Below the pieces are notes generated by a model. That model was not told the DNA's origin, made no database searches, and worked only from the letters and a program-made list of their open reading frames with translations. The translations under genes were made by a program, and so were the position numbers. From Crateriforma spongiae (lineage in GTDB: Bacteria; Planctomycetota; Planctomycetia; Pirellulales; Pirellulaceae): DNA of 64,000 nt. The stretch is taken from the NCBI RefSeq assembly GCF_012290005.1, contig NZ_JAAXMS010000001.1, forward strand, positions 310,001 to 374,000, given 5' to 3'. Positions 46,636 through 55,109 of this stretch are shown piece by piece; positions within the stretch are counted from its first letter, which is position 1, and every line of letters begins with the position of its first letter.

Positions 46636-47067
46636 ATGATGCGACGTGCCATCGGCTATTTATGGGCGTCTCCCAACACGTTGGCCGCCGTCGCGATCGG
46701 CTTGCTACTTTGCGGACGCTTTCGCTGGGTCCAGGGCGTTATCGAAATCGATGGGCCGTGGGTGCTCCAGACGCTAAATCGTCTGCCCATCCAACCACGG
46801 GCGATGACGGTCGGCCATGTCGTCTTCGGAACCGACTTAGCTGCTTTGACGGTAACGCGTGCCCACGAACGCGTTCACGTTCGGCAATACGAACGATGGG
46901 GGCCCGCGTTCATCCCGGTCTACCTGGGCTGGTCGCTGTGGTTGCAACTACGCGGACGCGACGGGTATCGCGAGAACCCGTTTGAGGTGGAAGCGTACGC
47001 TGTCGATACGCCCGGTCCATCGATGCCCGATGCTGCAGACGAGGAAAGCGATCGTCGCTGGAGCTAG
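46636..47067 (+). CDS. Small membrane protein with HExxH motif
   Basis: About 143 residues. A hydrophobic stretch (LAAVAIGLLLCGRF) is followed by a beta-rich part (MTVGHVVFGTD) and then THxHERVHVRQYERWGPAFIPVYLGWSLWL-like sequence, here RAHERVHVRQYERWGP, with a HExxH zincin-type pair of His and then NPFEVEAYA, whose Glu could complete a metal site. I know similar unnamed proteins in several phyla; no activity has been assigned. The start is uncertain (ATG 46636 or 46639, or one at 46564). Confidence 0.7.
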   Translation: MMRRAIGYLWASPNTLAAVAIGLLLCGRFRWVQGVIEIDGPWVLQTLNRLPIQPRAMTVGHVVFGTDLAALTVTRAHERVHVRQYERWGPAFIPVYLGWSLWLQLRGRDGYRENPFEVEAYAVDTPGPSMPDAADEESDRRWS

Positions 47068-47155
47068 TCAAAGTGATTGATGGATTCTGTCAGGGCGATT
47101 GTCGATCAGCAGGCTGGAACAAGGCGATCGTGGGCAGGTCGCTCCGACGTCATAT

Positions 47156-48541
47156 CTAACGTTCTTTCGGACGCATGCGGCTGGCGTGGGACCGCAGGCT
47201 TTGTGTCTGCTTGCGAAGTCTTGCTCCCATCCGCAGCATTTCTTCATCCAGCCGAGCCATGGCCACCGGTGAAGGTTCAAGCGGCTTGGTGCCCAGACGG
47301 ACTTGATTGTGATCAAAGTGCCGCAAGTCGGTTTGTGACGAAAGGGTTTGACGCACCAACAGGTCGCTGATCCGTGACGTCATGCGACGCTGATCGACAG
47401 GAATGATCTGAGGATCGCTCCAATCCAGTCGAGCTTCGGGGACCTGTTGACGCACGGATTCATTCAAACGTTCCCAGCGTTCTTCCATCTGGTCGATCGA
47501 CGCATCGAACACCCACACCCATTGTCGGTCACCGATGCGATAAACGAAGTCGAATGGCGATAGTCGTTCATGAAACAAATCGTCCAAGCGTGTTGCCAAT
47601 TGTTTCGAGCACGTGGCACCCAGCGTCACGGTGCCCGCAATGACCTGATGCGGGGAACGCGGACGAATATCGTTCCAATTCAGCTGGACACGGTTTGTCC
47701 CACGCGATGTGGGCTGGGCCGCACGCGGTCGATCCAATCGAGTGATGTGACGCACGGAGTTGGCGGACGTCTTCTGCGGACGAATCGCATGAGTGCGGCG
47801 TGGTGCCACCGAGGGTGGGCGATACTGTAAACGCCATTCGCACCATGCTTTGGCGACTGAACGCGGACCGGACGCGGGGATGTTCAGCCCCGTCTCGGTA
47901 CCAACGTTTGCATCGGAGATGATCGTCAGCGGCGAAAAATGCATGCCCGCCAACTGGCGACACAGCATCAGTCCTTGTGAAAAACTATCACCATCGCGAG
48001 CGTCGCTTTCCACAAACTGCTGCAGCTGGTCGGCGGACAATCCCGGGCCGCGATCAATGACTGACCATTGCTGACAATCGCCGTCGTCGCTGTGGTTCAA
48101 TCGGACCAGTACGGGGTGCCTGCCGCGGGAAACCAAAGCCGATCGGGTGATCAGGTGGATCATCAGTGCGGCCAAAACATCTGGGTCACCAAACACGCGA
48201 TGCGATGGATCGGTGCCACCGTCCCACAAGACTTCGGTCCCGTCAGGCAAGCACTGCGGAAGCGCCGATTCGATGCTGCGGCGAACGTCCGATGTGGCCA
48301 CCCAACGCCGACGGACCGCTGGGATATCAAGGTCGTCCGCGTCGTCGGGATAGGCTTGTCGAATCAGTTGCTCCAGCCCATCACACTGACGCAGAACTTC
48401 ATCCAAACATTCCGCCTGTCTCAATGACAGTGTGCCCAGTTCGCCGGCACGGACTTGCCGAACGGTTTCTCGGACACCCCGTAGCGGGCGTTGGACGTCG
48501 CCCAGAGTTTGTTGCAGCACCGCGTCGTGGCGTGACGACAC
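47156..48541 (-). CDS. GHKL ATPase-fold protein resembling a histidine kinase without its key residues
   Basis: About 461 residues. A helical hairpin (TLGDVQRPLRGVRETVRQV, then CLDEVLRQCDGLEQLI) sits where the dimerisation domain of histidine kinases lies, but no phospho-accepting His is present. The ATPase fold follows: DPDVLAALMIHLITRSAL in place of the N-box NLLxNA, WSVIDRGPGLSADQL (G1) and FSQGLMLCRQLAGM (G2). The C-terminal part (FVYRIGDRQWVWVFDASID) is faintly like a GGDEF fold without its motif. GTG 48541 has AGAGGGAAG at a good distance; the frame is open 213 bp further upstream. Confidence 0.72.
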   Translation of the reverse strand: MSSRHDAVLQQTLGDVQRPLRGVRETVRQVRAGELGTLSLRQAECLDEVLRQCDGLEQLIRQAYPDDADDLDIPAVRRRWVATSDVRRSIESALPQCLPDGTEVLWDGGTDPSHRVFGDPDVLAALMIHLITRSALVSRGRHPVLVRLNHSDDGDCQQWSVIDRGPGLSADQLQQFVESDARDGDSFSQGLMLCRQLAGMHFSPLTIISDANVGTETGLNIPASGPRSVAKAWCEWRLQYRPPSVAPRRTHAIRPQKTSANSVRHITRLDRPRAAQPTSRGTNRVQLNWNDIRPRSPHQVIAGTVTLGATCSKQLATRLDDLFHERLSPFDFVYRIGDRQWVWVFDASIDQMEERWERLNESVRQQVPEARLDWSDPQIIPVDQRRMTSRISDLLVRQTLSSQTDLRHFDHNQVRLGTKPLEPSPVAMARLDEEMLRMGARLRKQTQSLRSHASRMRPKER

Positions 48542-48903
48542 AAAACTTCCCTCTTTGCGGCGGACGGGGCGCCGGTGACTCGTTGCCACTTTCGTAGCGG
48601 CGGGCGTTGTCGGTTCGATGGAATCTGAATGGTTCAAGTGCGACTTCACGGCAGCATACCCGACAGGTCGGAGGGCGGCCCACGCACCAGCGCAGGCGGC
48701 AACGACGAAACAGCCGCCCGGCGATGGCGGTACGTTTTCAGCTATCGACCGCACCGTCCCCGGTTATCCATCGGGTCGGACCGGATGACGACGACCTCGG
48801 TCCCGCGGCGAACTTGTCGCGACGAATCTGTCGGATACGACGGCTGTTTTTGCCGTTGCACCCAAAGAAGGTGCGACGAAGGTCGCCGACCGCGAAAGAT
48901 CGC
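48542..48903. other. Gap of 362 bp with no supported gene
   Basis: Lies between the GHKL protein start and the MaoC stop on the same strand. It may hold the promoter of the GHKL gene. An in-frame upstream extension of that gene covers part of it, but the ribosome site at 48550 argues against it. Confidence 0.4.
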
Positions 48904-49434
48904 CTAGCGGGCGGGCAGCGTGCCGCGTTGTGAAGGTGTGTCGGTCGTATCGACGATCGCGGCGGGCGCGGTGCCGCGACGCCGTCGTTTGCTGGCGACC
49001 AAGGTGACCAAGAGCCCACGCTGGACCACTCGATCGGATTGATTGATTAGCTCACGCAACCAAGTCACCCGGGCGGCCCGCCGGCCATGCGGTTGGATTT
49101 CCGACACGGTCGTGGCGACCCGCACGCGATCACCAAAGTAAATGGGGGCTTCGAATGACCATTCGCTAAGCCCGGTCAAAGCCAAGGTGCTGACCCGAGG
49201 ATGCTCGGTGCTCAGACCGGCCAAGACGCTTAGACCCAACAGCCCATGAGCGACCGGTTCACCGAAAGGTAGGCCGTGGCTGGAGGCGTCGCGATGAAGC
49301 GGATCGTGGTCGCCGGTCAATTCGGCGAAGTCGGCAACATCCTGTTCCGTGATGACCCTTTCGGGGCTGAACCATCGGTCACCAACGGCCAAGTCTTCGA
49401 AGTACAAGACATCCGTGGAGGTGGTAGCTTCCAA
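48904..49434 (-). CDS. MaoC-like hot-dog hydratase
   Basis: A 176-residue protein with the hot-dog fold of (R)-specific enoyl-CoA hydratases. YFEDLAVGDRWFSPERVITEQDV begins the domain, and the catalytic Asp and His appear in LTGDHDPLHRDASS, followed by PFGEPVAHGLLGLSVLAGL. It probably hydrates a 2-enoyl-CoA; substrate unknown. The start is TTG at 49434 with only a weak ribosome site, so it is uncertain. The C-terminus beyond about residue 145 is basic and Thr-rich and not conserved. Confidence 0.87.
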   Translation of the reverse strand: MEATTSTDVLYFEDLAVGDRWFSPERVITEQDVADFAELTGDHDPLHRDASSHGLPFGEPVAHGLLGLSVLAGLSTEHPRVSTLALTGLSEWSFEAPIYFGDRVRVATTVSEIQPHGRRAARVTWLRELINQSDRVVQRGLLVTLVASKRRRRGTAPAAIVDTTDTPSQRGTLPAR

Positions 49435-49920
49435 AACCAGCTCGATCGATTGAAGGAATGAAGCAAACGGATGGACAACGTTGCTGTCGAATCCAATGAC
49501 CGCGGCGAGAAGTTTTCCGTCACCGCTGCAAGGGGGGAATATGAAGGAGCATGCCGATCTGCGAAACCGTCAATGGACGGAATCGTTTCAGATTGTTTGG
49601 CTGGGCACGGATTTTAGCGTCTAGCCAAAGGCTTTCGAATGGTCCCCCCGGTCGGGCTGTGAGGCATTGTGCCGTCCGTTCGACACGCCTGCAATGCAAC
49701 GCGTGGTGTCCATAAAACGGTTATGATCGTTGGACCACGCGTCACCGATTCGGTCGAACCGCAATCGAATTGCCGGCTGTTTCTTGTCGGGAATTTTTTG
49801 CCCTGTTTGCCGCGTCCATTGCATCGGGTGACGGGTGGGCCCGCCCTGATCCGTGTCGACGCGATCTGCACCAACGCCATCCCCGCCCTTCCCATGAGGC
49901 CCGCTTCCGGGTTCCCACCG
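49435..49920. other. Divergent intergenic region, 486 bp
   Basis: Separates the MaoC gene from the VCBS-repeat gene. The frame of the latter is open back to 49669, but without conserved sequence or a signal peptide until 49921. No repeats or operators were recognised. Confidence 0.45.
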
Positions 49921-51168
49921 ATGTGTCACTCTGCACCAAAGTTATTGTTGGCTCTGTCCCTGATTCTGGTCGGTTCGGTCCACGCCGCAGACATCAGTGA
50001 AAAGTCGACGCGAATGTCGTTCGCGATTCGACCCTTGGCAGTGGACGCCAACGAGGGCATCGCCGCCGGCGATGTGAACCGTGACGGCCACATGGATTTG
50101 GTAGCAGGTCGCAACTGGTACAGCGGTGTCGATTGGACCGCGCGTCCCTTGCGAACGATCGACGATTGGAACGGATATGTTCAGAGCAACGGCGACTATT
50201 TGTTCGACGTTAACGATGATGGCTGGCTGGATGTGATTGCCGGATCCTTCTTGCCGACCGAAGTCCACTGGTACGAAAACCCGGGTGCCGAAGGATTACG
50301 GTTGGGCCAGCAGTGGACCCAGCACTTGTTGGTGGACACCAAGAATTCCGCCAACGAAGGCCAGTTGTTTGGCGACATCGACGGGGATGGAACACCCGAG
50401 TGGATCGTCAACAGTTGGAAAGCTGAAACACCCACGACGATTTGGCGATTGGAACGCATCGAAGAGACGCCAAAAGCCGCCGGTTCTGCCGCAACAAAAA
50501 ACGCGTCCGGCAAACAGTCAGCCAAGGCCAAAGGCAAACCGGCGCAGTACCAGATGGTTCCCCACGTCCTGGGCGACATCAATGGACACGGCGCGGCGAT
50601 CGGCGACCTCAGTGGTGACGGGCGAACCGATGTCCTGGTCGGCCACGGATGGTATGAACAGCCTGCGGAAAATCCATGGGGCCAACCTTGGAAGTTCCAT
50701 GACGCTTGGAAATTGCACAGCAGTCTGCCAATGGTCGTCGCGGACGTGGATTCCGATGGCGACAGCGATTTGATTTTCGGAAACGGTCACGATTTTGGAT
50801 TGCAGTGGTGGGAAAACACCGGTGTCGATTCGGAGGGTGAATTCACTTGGCAAGAACACTTGATTGACGACAGTTTCAGCCAGCCCCATTGTTTGGCTTG
50901 GGTGGACTTGGACGGTGATCAACGGCCTGAATTGATTACCGGCAAACGGTACTTTGGCCACAACGGACGCGATCCCGGCGGGATGGACATGCCCTGTTTA
51001 TACGCCTATCGCGTGGATCCACAGACTCACGAATTTCAGCGTTTGACCATCGACGAAGGGCACGTCGGAACCGGATTGCAGATCGTCGCGCAAGACTTGA
51101 ATGATGATGGCGCGGTGGACCTGGCGGTGGCGGGGAAGAGCGGTACCTTTGTGCTGTTGGCCCAGTAG
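49921..51168 (+). CDS. Secreted VCBS/FG-GAP repeat protein
   Basis: A 415-residue exported protein with a signal peptide (LLLALSLILVGSVHAAD). It carries at least six FG-GAP/VCBS-like units with Ca-binding Asp/Asn patterns: AAGDVNRDGHMDLVAG, LFDVNDDGWLDVIAG, FGDIDGDGTPEWIV, IGDLSGDGRTDVLVG, VADVDSDGDSDLIFG, WVDLDGDQRPELITG and VAQDLNDDGAVDLAVAG. These form a beta propeller, seen in integrin-like proteins and in many planctomycete secreted proteins. A role in binding polysaccharide or other envelope parts is inference. No dockerin or enzyme domain is attached. Confidence 0.88.
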   Translation: MCHSAPKLLLALSLILVGSVHAADISEKSTRMSFAIRPLAVDANEGIAAGDVNRDGHMDLVAGRNWYSGVDWTARPLRTIDDWNGYVQSNGDYLFDVNDDGWLDVIAGSFLPTEVHWYENPGAEGLRLGQQWTQHLLVDTKNSANEGQLFGDIDGDGTPEWIVNSWKAETPTTIWRLERIEETPKAAGSAATKNASGKQSAKAKGKPAQYQMVPHVLGDINGHGAAIGDLSGDGRTDVLVGHGWYEQPAENPWGQPWKFHDAWKLHSSLPMVVADVDSDGDSDLIFGNGHDFGLQWWENTGVDSEGEFTWQEHLIDDSFSQPHCLAWVDLDGDQRPELITGKRYFGHNGRDPGGMDMPCLYAYRVDPQTHEFQRLTIDEGHVGTGLQIVAQDLNDDGAVDLAVAGKSGTFVLLAQ

Positions 51169-51238
51169 CAGCCGACGCTGAACACTTCGGTCGACGGGCA
51201 ACGTCGACGTCAACTTTGATGGGTGGAGTCCAAAGGGC

Positions 51239-51601
51239 ATGGATGTGGATACGGGGGCCGACGATGATTCGTGGACGTTGCGTGAAGCCCAGGATCAGGT
51301 CGATCAGTGGATCCGAACGATCGGCGTGCGCTACTTTGATCCGATGACCAATCTGGCCCAATTGGTCGAAGAGGTCGGTGAAGTTTCACGCATCATTTCA
51401 CGGACTCATGGCCAACAGAGCTGGAAAAAAGACGCGACGCGCGGCAGCCTGCCCGACGAATTGGCCGACGTTCTGTTTGTCGTGATCTGCTTGGCCAACC
51501 AGTCGGGAATCGATCTGACCGGCGCTTTGCGGGCAAATTTGGACAAAAAGACCCGCCGCGACGCCGATCGGCATCGTGCCAATCAAAAGCTGAAAGACTG
51601 A
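51239..51601 (+). CDS. MazG-like nucleotide pyrophosphohydrolase
   Basis: A 120-residue protein of the all-alpha NTP pyrophosphatase superfamily. The metal-binding motif is in QLVEEVGEVSRII (ExxE) and SLPDELADVLFVVICLA (ExxD), which together bind Mg2+. Such enzymes hydrolyse non-canonical or excess nucleoside triphosphates to the monophosphates. Length fits single-domain MazG-like/dCTPase forms. It stands alone between the VCBS protein and the FlgI-like gene. Confidence 0.9.
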   Translation: MDVDTGADDDSWTLREAQDQVDQWIRTIGVRYFDPMTNLAQLVEEVGEVSRIISRTHGQQSWKKDATRGSLPDELADVLFVVICLANQSGIDLTGALRANLDKKTRRDADRHRANQKLKD

Positions 51602-51779
51602 TTCGATCTTGCCACCGGGCGGTCCGCTGGAGTAGGCACACGGCAGGAATTTTCCGCACTCCGGACGGAGTGCGCTGAGATCAACGACGAATCCACGACA
51701 GCCGACTGGCAGGATGCCGAACATGTCGACCAAGTCCACCGCCGACGGATGCTGCAAAACGCCGCCGGTCGGTCTTCGC

Positions 51780-53477
51780 ATGACACGCCGCAACGGCATC
51801 TTTGCCGCCGCGGCATTGATGATTGCCGGCACCAGTACGTTGGGCTGTTCATCGATGTGGCGCCGCGACGACGATGATTCGGCCGACGCCAAATTGGAAA
51901 AGTTGCTGAAGGTACCCAAGGCTCCTGACCTGGTGCGTGAAGCGGCCGTGCCCAAAGGTCTGCATTCGGTTCGTGTCGATGGCGTCGCTTTGGTGAATCG
52001 ATTGGTCGCCACCGGTGGTGCGCCGGAACCGTCGATTCTGCGTGATGAATTGGTGGAACAAATGCGTCGTCACGACGTGGCGAACCCCAACCATGTGCTG
52101 GAAAGTTCGGAGACGGCATTGGTGGAAGTCCGCGGCGTGATTCCGCCAGGCGCCCGGACTGGAGACCCCATGGATTTGCTGGTCGTCGCTCCGGTGCAAA
52201 GTCATGTTCGTGATTTGCACGGTGGATGGCTGATGGAAACACGCCTGCGGCACCAACAGATGCTGCGAAATAGTCTGCGGAAAAGTGAGCCGTTGGCTGT
52301 CGGCCAGGGGCCACTGCTGACCCGAGCCGACACGACACCGGGGACCGACGACAGCTTGCGGACCAAAGCCATCGTGATTGCCGGTGGACGCGTGATCGAA
52401 AATCGAGACCTGGGCTTGATTCTGCGGCCCGAGTTTCAGCACGTCAAAATGGCCGCGGCGATCGCGCAAGCCATCAACCGGCGATTCTTTTTCTTCGATG
52501 GGACCGAGCGACGCGGTATCGCCGAACCCCTGGAAGACGACTACATCAAGATCGAAGTCCACCCGCGTTATCGCCGCAACCAGTACCGGATGATGGAAGT
52601 CGCTCGTGCCATCGGGGTCAAACCCGAATCGGCGGAAACGCAACAGCGTCTGGCCGACTTGGGGCAAAAGTTGGCCGATCCCGAGACATCGGCCGACGCG
52701 GCATTGCAGTTGGAAGGGATGGGCGAAAGTGCCATTCCCACGTTGGTCGACGCTTTGGAACAAGACAATCCCGAACTGCGATTCTACGTCGCCGAGGCGC
52801 TGGCGTACCTGGATCGTGATGAGGCACTGCCGCCACTGGAATCGGCAATCGCTGATTCACCCGCGTTTCGCTTTCCCGGATTGTTGGCGATCGAGGGGAT
52901 GGACGGATCCGCGGCGGTGGAAACCTTGCGTCGTCTGATGGATCAGCCCAGCTTGGAAACACGCTACGGCGCCTTCTGTGCGATTCGTCGACGGCCCGAT
53001 GGCGCATCGGTCCTGGCCGGTCAAAACGTCAGTGGACAATTTCGCTTGTTCACGGTGCCCTGCTCTTGCCAGCCGGCGATCGTGGTCTCGCTGCGCGAGT
53101 CGCCAGAAATTGTCATGTTTGGCCCCGACGAAACGATCGACGTGACGCACCCATTGTTCGGCCCTGGTGGTCTGTTGATCAAGCAAGATCCTGAAAACCC
53201 AGGTCAGCTGCGAATCAATCGATTCTTGCCGGGTGAAGACGATCGATTGGCCATCGTGCCCGCCAACCTGACGGCACTGATTCACGGGATTGCGGACGTC
53301 GGCGGCGGCTATGGTGACGTGGTCACGGTGCTAAGAGAAGCCAAAGACAGTGGGTTCTTGCAACAACAGTTGGCGATGGATCCATTGCCCGAGCCGATGC
53401 GCACGTACCACCGCGATGAAGCGGAAGACCAGGATTCGGTCGCCGATGACGAATCGTCGGCCGAGGTGGACGGCTAG
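51780..53477 (+). CDS. Lipoprotein with FlgI-like domain and HEAT repeats
   Basis: About 565 residues. The leader FAAAALMIAGTSTLGCSS gives a lipoprotein-like cysteine. Residues about 55-290 follow the flagellar P-ring protein FlgI: SVRVDGVALVNRLVATGGAP, ALVEVRGVIPPGARTGDPMDLLVV, HGGWLMETRL and later INRRFFFFDG. Then comes a HEAT-repeat-like block (LQLEGMGESAIPTLVDALEQ, ELRFYVAEALAYLDRDEALPPLE) and a C-terminal domain ending acidic. No flagellar genes are adjacent. It may be a ring-forming envelope protein that is not part of a flagellum (inference). ATG 51780 begins the signal peptide; the frame is open to 51714. Confidence 0.82.
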   Translation: MTRRNGIFAAAALMIAGTSTLGCSSMWRRDDDDSADAKLEKLLKVPKAPDLVREAAVPKGLHSVRVDGVALVNRLVATGGAPEPSILRDELVEQMRRHDVANPNHVLESSETALVEVRGVIPPGARTGDPMDLLVVAPVQSHVRDLHGGWLMETRLRHQQMLRNSLRKSEPLAVGQGPLLTRADTTPGTDDSLRTKAIVIAGGRVIENRDLGLILRPEFQHVKMAAAIAQAINRRFFFFDGTERRGIAEPLEDDYIKIEVHPRYRRNQYRMMEVARAIGVKPESAETQQRLADLGQKLADPETSADAALQLEGMGESAIPTLVDALEQDNPELRFYVAEALAYLDRDEALPPLESAIADSPAFRFPGLLAIEGMDGSAAVETLRRLMDQPSLETRYGAFCAIRRRPDGASVLAGQNVSGQFRLFTVPCSCQPAIVVSLRESPEIVMFGPDETIDVTHPLFGPGGLLIKQDPENPGQLRINRFLPGEDDRLAIVPANLTALIHGIADVGGGYGDVVTVLREAKDSGFLQQQLAMDPLPEPMRTYHRDEAEDQDSVADDESSAEVDG

Positions 53478-53495
53478 TCAAGCAGCGATCGCCCG

Positions 53496-53547
53496 GTGAT
53501 GGGCCAGCCTAAGTGATCTGCCAGCCCGGGGTGATATGCCGGCCCAT
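53496..53547. repeat. Three imperfect 14-bp repeats with flanking inverted arms
   Basis: GTGATGGGCCAGCC (53496), GTGATCTGCCAGCC (53513) and GTGATATGCCGGCC (53531) recur every 17-18 bp. The outer parts ATGGGCC (53499-53505) and GGCCCAT (53541-53547) can also pair. It sits between convergent genes and may act as a terminator. Confidence 0.55.
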
Positions 53548-53573
53548 GGCGAAAGTCCGGTGACCGTCGTGTA

Positions 53574-53999
53574 TTAGATGTAAAACATCACGCCGTCGTC
53601 TTGTCGGCAACGACGCGACAATTCCGCCAACGTGATCTTGGCCAAAACATCACGCGCGCTTTGGGTCGCTTCGGCCCAGATGTCTTGCAATGTTTCTGCC
53701 GCGACGCCGGTCTGGCTTTCGCCGTGATCTTGGGTTTCCTGACATCCCACTTCATCGGCGATGTCCAGCACCGTGATCGATTCGGGATCGACCGCCAGAC
53801 GATACCCGCCGTGACTGCCTCGAATGCTTTGAACCCAACCGGCGGCGCGAAGCGTCCGCAGGATCTGATTCAAGAAAGGTCCCGGGATCGCATGTCGCTG
53901 ACTGATGTCACTGGCCGCCACGGGTGACGGATCATCCATCCGAGACGCCAATTCGACCAATGCCAAGCAGGAGTAATGCACACGTGCAGAAATGACCAT
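53574..53999 (-). CDS. Rrf2-family transcriptional regulator
   Basis: A 141-residue regulator. The winged helix-turn-helix spans MVISARVHYSCLALVELA, ASDISQRHAIPGPFLNQILRTLRAAGWVQSIRGSHGGYRLA, and the effector part is TVLDIADEVGCQETQDHGE. The three Fe-S Cys of IscR (in the CxxxxxCxxxxxC spacing) are not there; a single Cys remains, so it is more like CymR-type sulfur regulators or another non-cluster member. ATG 53999 has GAGGTG six bases upstream. It begins 19 bp after the cysH stop on the same strand, so it may control sulfur assimilation (inference). Confidence 0.92.
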   Translation of the reverse strand: MVISARVHYSCLALVELASRMDDPSPVAASDISQRHAIPGPFLNQILRTLRAAGWVQSIRGSHGGYRLAVDPESITVLDIADEVGCQETQDHGESQTGVAAETLQDIWAEATQSARDVLAKITLAELSRRCRQDDGVMFYI

Positions 54000-54018
54000 C
54001 GAAGCACCTCGTTGCACG

Positions 54019-54852
54019 TCAGCTGCTGTGCAGCCCACATTCGGTTTTTTGAAACCCGCTCCAGCGCCCGGCGCGTTCGTCTTCGCCTGCCATCACCGCA
54101 CGGGTGCATGGCTGGCAACCGATGCTGGGATAGCCACGATCGTGTAGCGGGTTGTACGGGATGTCTTCCTTGGTGATCAGCGACCAGACGTCTTTTTTGG
54201 TCCAATTCGCCAGCGGGCTGATTTTGACCAAGTGAAACTTCTTGTCCCAACCCACGATCGGTGCTTTGGCGCGGTCCGGGCTTTGGTCGCGCCGAATCGC
54301 ACTGGCCCAAGCGTGCCAACCCTGTGCGGCGCGGTGCAGCACCTTCAACTTTCGTTCGAAACAGCAACGGTTCGGATCGGTCTGGTACATCGGACCGCCG
54401 TTGGCCTTTTCGAACGCTTCGACCGATAGCTCGGGCAGCTTGAATTCGACCTCAATGCCGTAACGCTCTTTGACCCGCTCGCGCAATTGCAGGGTTTCTT
54501 CGAATTGGTAGCCGGTGTCCAGGTTGAAGATCGGCGTTTCCGGGGCGATCTGCGCCAGCATGTGAATGATCGTCATCCCTTCGGGACCGAACGCCGTGGC
54601 CATCGTGAATTTGGGCGCGTATCGATCCACGGCCCAGCGAAGGATTTCCGTGGGAGTTGCCGATTCCAGCTGGCGGCTTTCCTTTTCCAATTCGTTCAAA
54701 AAATCCGTCGTCGGGGCCAGCGGAGGATCAGCCCCCAGGGCACCCGGCAGACCGTCCAAGCCCACCTTTGGATCGACCGTCGCGTCATAATCGCCCGGCA
54801 GGTCGGCGGGGGAAACCACCGGCAAATTTCGGTCGCTGGCAATCGGTGACAT
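54019..54852 (-). CDS. cysH: Adenylylsulfate/phosphoadenylylsulfate reductase
   Basis: A 277-residue CysH. TMATAFGPEGMTIIHMLAQ is the substrate-binding loop, then FNLDTGYQFEETLQL, WASAIRRDQSPDRAKAPIV, and the two Cys pairs NRCCFERK and GCQPCTRAV that bind a 4Fe-4S cluster, which point to the APS-using form. The catalytic Cys is in the C-terminal TECGLH. It reduces activated sulfate to sulfite with thioredoxin. The first 60 residues (Pro/Asp-rich) are not conserved; ATG 54852 is used. The following gene is an Rrf2 regulator. No sulfite reductase is nearby. Confidence 0.93.
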   Translation of the reverse strand: MSPIASDRNLPVVSPADLPGDYDATVDPKVGLDGLPGALGADPPLAPTTDFLNELEKESRQLESATPTEILRWAVDRYAPKFTMATAFGPEGMTIIHMLAQIAPETPIFNLDTGYQFEETLQLRERVKERYGIEVEFKLPELSVEAFEKANGGPMYQTDPNRCCFERKLKVLHRAAQGWHAWASAIRRDQSPDRAKAPIVGWDKKFHLVKISPLANWTKKDVWSLITKEDIPYNPLHDRGYPSIGCQPCTRAVMAGEDERAGRWSGFQKTECGLHSS

Positions 54853-55109
54853 CGAATCAGGATCAAAAACAGGGGCGGATGAACGGGAAACTAGCCTCGG
54901 GCCGATCAACTCGGCCGGCCGTTTCCGGCCACCGATGCCTAAACAGTACCAATTCGACCAGAATGGTCAAGTATGCTGCTGGTAATGAAATTCGGACATT
55001 CCAATCGTTCGGACCAGTCGTTTTTTCACTTCGATCCGGTTTTGCGATTCTGCCCCACAGTGGAGCGGATACTCTGAAGGCGAGAACCTTTGACCGACGG
55101 TGCATTCCG

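Noticed and set aside
54657-55109. N-terminal extension of the TPR/HEAT-like protein
   Set aside because: It runs antisense through the cysH start, has no homology, and a signal peptide begins at 55110.
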